Source: Planctomycetota bacterium
GTDB lineage: Bacteria > Planctomycetota > PUPC01 > JABMSA01 > JAUWKK01
Direction: 5' to 3'
Assembly (NCBI GenBank): GCA_030614245.1
Contig: JAUWKK010000090.1
Location: 1-9,108, forward strand
Length of the DNA stretch: 9,108 bases
Positions within the stretch are counted from its first letter, which is position 1. The number at the start of each line of letters is the position of its first letter. The translations under genes and the position numbers were made by a program. Shown here one piece after another: positions 6,435 through 9,108 of this stretch. The notes beneath the pieces are model-generated. The model was given only the letters and a program-made list of their open reading frames with translations, was not told where the DNA came from and ran no database searches.

Positions 6435-6885
6435 AGGGAGGTTTCCGGCACGTTTTATACTGACAGCATAGCGATGAAAATGAGGCAGAGTATCACGTTT
6501 GAGCGTCTTACTGGCCTCCTTGCCAGCCCGCCAATTCATGAGCAGAACTGGAAAGTCTGCTCTACATGTTCGCCTCGGCGATTCAGGCGGATGTGGCAGG
6601 AAGTACACTGACGGAGGGGCTACAAAACAAAGGACTTAACCGAACGGAAAGTGGGTGATGCCACTGGAGAATAGCTCGGAAACCGCGTAAAGCAGGGAAA
6701 CCCAGTGCTGAAACGCAGCAGCACTGGCCGAGAGGCAAGCAGCTGGCTTGCTGTCAACGCTATATTTGAACTGCCCGCGGTGATTACGTTGTGTCGGTTT
6801 CGTTTGTTTTCAGGCTCGTACGTGCTTGTGGTTTTGACTGACTGTTCAAATCAAATCATGAGCGCTTCGGTAAAGGGAAAAGAAA
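6435..6885 (+). promoter_or_regulatory. Long structured 5' leader of the propeller gene (possible cis-regulatory RNA, class unknown)
   Basis: About 450 nt separate the promoter from the next start codon. The leader is clearly less GC-rich than the flanking genes and has no convincing reading frame. Structures visible from 6650 on: AGTGG/CCACT (6650-6654/6661-6665); an outer stem CTCGG/CCGAG (6675-6679/6728-6732) enclosing a perfect nine-pair hairpin CCAGTGCTG/CAGCACTGG (6702-6710/6719-6727); and GCAAGC/GCTTGC (6735-6740/6746-6751). CACTGG occurs both at 6662-6667 and 6722-6727 and either copy could pair with CCAGTG at 6702-6707, so alternative folds are possible. I compared it by eye with cobalamin, c-di-GMP-I and fluoride riboswitch consensus features and did not find a match. 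Function is unknown. Confidence 0.45.
6873..6882 (+). promoter_or_regulatory. Ribosome binding site of the propeller gene
   Basis: AAGGGAAAAG lies a few bases before ATG 6886 in an A-rich, presumably unstructured context. It is the best purine-rich site near this start, and the signal peptide beginning directly at 6886 supports that codon. Confidence 0.55.
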
Positions 6886-9108
6886 ATGTCAAGTAAAAAA
6901 CTAGCTCTGTGCATTTCTATTGTGGCCGCATTGACCCTATGCACGGCCGCATCCGCGGGGGACTGGGAGCCGATCATGAAGATCGTCCCCGACGACGCCA
7001 AGGCGGAAGGCCGCTTCGGCTACTCAATCGACAAAGAAGGGGACCTCCTCATCGTCGGTTCATACGACGACACTCTCGGCACCAATGCCGGCGCAGTGTA
7101 CATCTTCAACGCGAACACGGGAGAAAAGCTCTGCAAGTTCTTCTCCTCAAACCCCCACGATGAGGCTGTCTTTGGCCGGACGGTTGCCATTGAAGGCAAC
7201 CTCGCCATCGTCGGTGCATCGGGCGAGGACGTTCCCAACATTGAGGCTGTAATGCAAGACCGTGCCGGCGCGATTTATGTGTTCGACATCACCGACCCCA
7301 CCATACCCGTGGAGCTGTCGAGGATTGTCAGCAGCGACCCCCGAGGAAACGACAACTTCGGCTGGCCTCTGTCCGTCCAAGGCAACATCGTCGCCACGCG
7401 TGACTACTACGACCACCCCTGGAGAAGTGATGCCGGCTCCGCATGGGTCTTCGACATTAGCAATCCCAATAACCCCATTGAGATGGCACGCATTATGCCG
7501 CCTTCGGTTCAACCCGCGCAGCATCACTTCGGCGAGAACCCCGTCTGCATACGCGGCAACACGCTGCTCATCGGCAGAGGCTGGGACGACGAACGCGGCG
7601 GGAGGCCCTGGCACGGAGATCAGAATCCGGATTCCGGCGCGGCGTTCGCGTACGACATCAGCGACCCCGCGAATCCTGTGCTCCTGAAGAAGTTCTTCGG
7701 CGACAATACAGGTTGGCGCGACTACTTCGGCCGCAGCTTGAACATGGTAGGCAATATCGCCCTCGTCGGATCACCCAACTACTCACGCAGGGATAGCATG
7801 GACTGGGCTGACGGGATAGTGTTCGTCTTTGACATGACCGACCCCGCAAATCCCGTGCAACTGTCCAAGTTCACATCCCCCGACAACGGTGACACCGGGA
7901 CGGACGACCACTTCGGCCTCAACCTGGACATCTCCCCGGACGGCAATCTCGCCATCGTTCAGGCGTATGGAGATGACCAGGAGGATCCGTGGATACGGAG
8001 TACCGGCAGCGCGTGGATCTTCGACATCAGTGACCCGGCGAATCCCACCGCTGTGGCTAAGCTGCTGCCCTTCGATGGCTCAAATGAGAGTGACCACTTC
8101 GGCCGCCCCGTCATCATCGAGAGCGGCAGGGCCTACGTAAGCTCATACTACCACGACGGAGTGGGCGTGAATTCCGGAGCGATATACGTCTTTGGTCCCG
8201 CGACGGCTGCTCTCACGTTGACTCCCAGTGATGACACCACCATGACGTTCCCTATCGGTGACACAGGGCCGCACGAGCAGACGATCTCGCTGCCCGAGAC
8301 GGCCGAAGCCAACGTACCGGTAAAGCTCACTTATGGTAACGTGATAGAAGTCTTCGCCGATCAGGAATGCACGACACCGATCCCATCCGGCGGCACGGCC
8401 ACCATCGCGCAGGGCACATCGGAAGTGACCGTTTACGTCAAGTCCGCACGTTCCGGCAACGGCAACATTGTAGCTACGGCAACCGGCTACATCATGGGAG
8501 CGGCGAACTATAGCGTGACCCTCCAGGGCGAGTGGATGCAGCTCAAGAAGCTGCTCGCCTTCGACGGCGAGGCGGGCGACGGGTTCGGCGGATGCCTGGC
8601 CCTCGACGGCAACATCGCCATCATCGGGGCATCCGGCGACGACAATAATGATGTTACCGGTGCCGGCGCGGCGTATCTCTTCGACGTGACGACCGGAGAG
8701 GAGCTCTCCAAGCTGACCATCACCGAGGACACCAGATTCGGCAGTGCCGTGGGCATCAGCGGCGACCTCGCCGTCATCTCGGGTGGCGGATGGTCCACCA
8801 GCAATACGGCCGGCGCGGCGTACCTGTTCGACGTGAGCGACCCCACCGCACCCGTGCAACTTGCGAGGTTGACCGCCTCCGACGCCGCGGACAACGTAAT
8901 GTTCGGCCGCCGAGTGGCAATCGACGGCACCACCGTCGTTGTCGGGACAGAGACGGGCGCCGCCGCGTATGTCTTTGATGTGAGCACCCCCAGCACATCG
9001 ATGGTGGAAAACCTTCTCATTGCCCTCCCCGCCACCAGAGGGAGTGGGCCCAACCGCGCGGGGGGGGCCGGGCGCGGGAGCGTCGCGAGCATTGGGACAC
9101 GCGACACG
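6886..9108 (+). CDS. Secreted FG-GAP/LVIVD-like beta-propeller protein, 3'-truncated by window edge
   Basis: The frame is open from ATG 6886 to the last base, 741 codons with no stop. Residues 1-24 form a type I signal peptide (Lys-Lys, then hydrophobic, ending TAASA before GDWEP). Then come seven imperfect repeats of about 50-65 residues, each with an FG pair (residues 44, 96, 158, 215, 281, 343, 405), a GN/GD-hydrophobic strand such as EGNLAIVGA, and a closing strand like GAIYVFDITDP-PV. This matches the FG-GAP_2 propeller repeat with LVIVD-like 'DISDPANPV' links, and seven repeats make one complete propeller. Residues about 441-548 form an Ig-like or Calx-beta-like linker (TLTPSD through NYSVTLQGEW), after which a second propeller starts (FG at 567, 618, 673). 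After about residue 705 the pattern breaks down. The protein is probably exported, possibly surface-attached; ligand and role are unknown. The C-terminus, where a sorting signal would be, is off the window. Confidence 0.85.
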   Translation, partial: MSSKKLALCISIVAALTLCTAASAGDWEPIMKIVPDDAKAEGRFGYSIDKEGDLLIVGSYDDTLGTNAGAVYIFNANTGEKLCKFFSSNPHDEAVFGRTVAIEGNLAIVGASGEDVPNIEAVMQDRAGAIYVFDITDPTIPVELSRIVSSDPRGNDNFGWPLSVQGNIVATRDYYDHPWRSDAGSAWVFDISNPNNPIEMARIMPPSVQPAQHHFGENPVCIRGNTLLIGRGWDDERGGRPWHGDQNPDSGAAFAYDISDPANPVLLKKFFGDNTGWRDYFGRSLNMVGNIALVGSPNYSRRDSMDWADGIVFVFDMTDPANPVQLSKFTSPDNGDTGTDDHFGLNLDISPDGNLAIVQAYGDDQEDPWIRSTGSAWIFDISDPANPTAVAKLLPFDGSNESDHFGRPVIIESGRAYVSSYYHDGVGVNSGAIYVFGPATAALTLTPSDDTTMTFPIGDTGPHEQTISLPETAEANVPVKLTYGNVIEVFADQECTTPIPSGGTATIAQGTSEVTVYVKSARSGNGNIVATATGYIMGAANYSVTLQGEWMQLKKLLAFDGEAGDGFGGCLALDGNIAIIGASGDDNNDVTGAGAAYLFDVTTGEELSKLTITEDTRFGSAVGISGDLAVISGGGWSTSNTAGAAYLFDVSDPTAPVQLARLTASDAADNVMFGRRVAIDGTTVVVGTETGAAAYVFDVSTPSTSMVENLLIALPATRGSGPNRAGGAGRGSVASIGTRDT
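9005..9108. other. Suspect contig-end sequence: repeat pattern of the propeller gene collapses
   Basis: Up to about 9004 the propeller repeats are regular. Beyond it the expected unit (basic strand, ASD-loop, FG, GN-AIVGA) is replaced by a Gly/Arg/Ala-rich translation and G-rich DNA that includes a run of eight G. Bases resembling the usual GCCTCCGACGCC core are still faintly visible around 9026-9042. This suggests base errors or small indels at the end of an assembly, not true biology. Confidence 0.5.

Noticed and set aside
6474..6611. 45-codon frame in the leader (begins MKMRQSITFERL, contains CSTC)
   Set aside because: The only good Shine-Dalgarno-like site (AAGGGAGG, 6434-6441) is more than 30 bases upstream of the ATG, and there is no recognisable composition or homology. 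A leader peptide cannot be excluded, but I cannot support it.
6650..6760. Known riboswitch (cobalamin, c-di-GMP-I or fluoride) suggested by fragments such as GCCACTGG and GTAAAGC
   Set aside because: The surrounding conserved boxes of those classes are absent in the right order; only short chance matches are present.
6705..6896. 63-codon GTG-started frame overlapping the start of the propeller gene
   Set aside because: It begins inside a stable hairpin, has no ribosome binding site, and its end overlaps the propeller gene's own binding site and signal peptide in another frame.
7147..7614. Antisense frames within the propeller gene (also 8143-8859 and 8508-9107)
   Set aside because: They mirror the repeat periodicity of the + strand gene and show no independent protein features.

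Overview
The window is high-GC bacterial DNA, probably one end of a metagenomic contig from an anaerobic, uncultivated heterotroph. The evidence for this is a tungsten-type aldehyde:ferredoxin oxidoreductase (anaerobic metabolism), a RhaT-family symporter remnant, a carbohydrate-type ABC importer, a secreted FG-GAP/LVIVD-like beta-propeller protein, and abundant palindromic intergenic repeats built around GGGGCTGAAGCCCC and GGCAGGCTGAAAGCCTGCC. I associate that mix with Planctomycetota and neighbouring or similar lineages, but no marker gene is present, so the taxonomy is a guess.

Layout, left to right. (1) Positions 1-1628, + strand: the C-terminal ~540 residues of an aldehyde:ferredoxin oxidoreductase; its start lies off the left edge. 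(2) 1700-2278, - strand, convergent: the C-terminal half of a RhaT-like symporter with no N-terminal half, probably a pseudogene. (3) 2279-3202: about 920 bp without a credible gene. It holds a 26-bp inverted repeat (25/26 matching) enclosing about 430 bp with nested palindromes, then more hairpins and a weak promoter candidate. (4) 3203-6299, + strand: a tightly coupled ABC importer operon made of a lipoprotein solute-binding protein and two MalF/MalG-type permeases, joined by two ATGA overlaps. No ATPase gene is present. A short palindromic repeat sits on the signal-peptide-coding end of the binding protein. (5) 6326-6351: a strong hairpin that probably ends the operon. (6) 6366-6427: phased A-tracts followed by a near-consensus sigma70-type promoter. 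(7) About 6435-6885: a roughly 450-nt untranslated leader with several stable and partly competing hairpins. (8) 6886-9108, + strand: a secreted protein that runs off the right edge. It has a signal peptide, seven FG-GAP-like blades (one complete propeller), an Ig-like linker and the beginning of a second propeller.

The importer genes act together: the lipoprotein captures a solute, probably a sugar or oligosaccharide, and the two permeases form the channel, with an ATPase encoded elsewhere. The oxidoreductase, the symporter remnant and the propeller protein have no demonstrable functional link to the importer. The last ~100 bases look like poor contig-end sequence, because the repeat pattern of the propeller gene collapses into G-rich sequence. 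I do not see an undescribed defence or mobile system. The parts most worth a second look are the structured leader with its strong promoter, the inverted-repeat element, and the architecture of the propeller protein.
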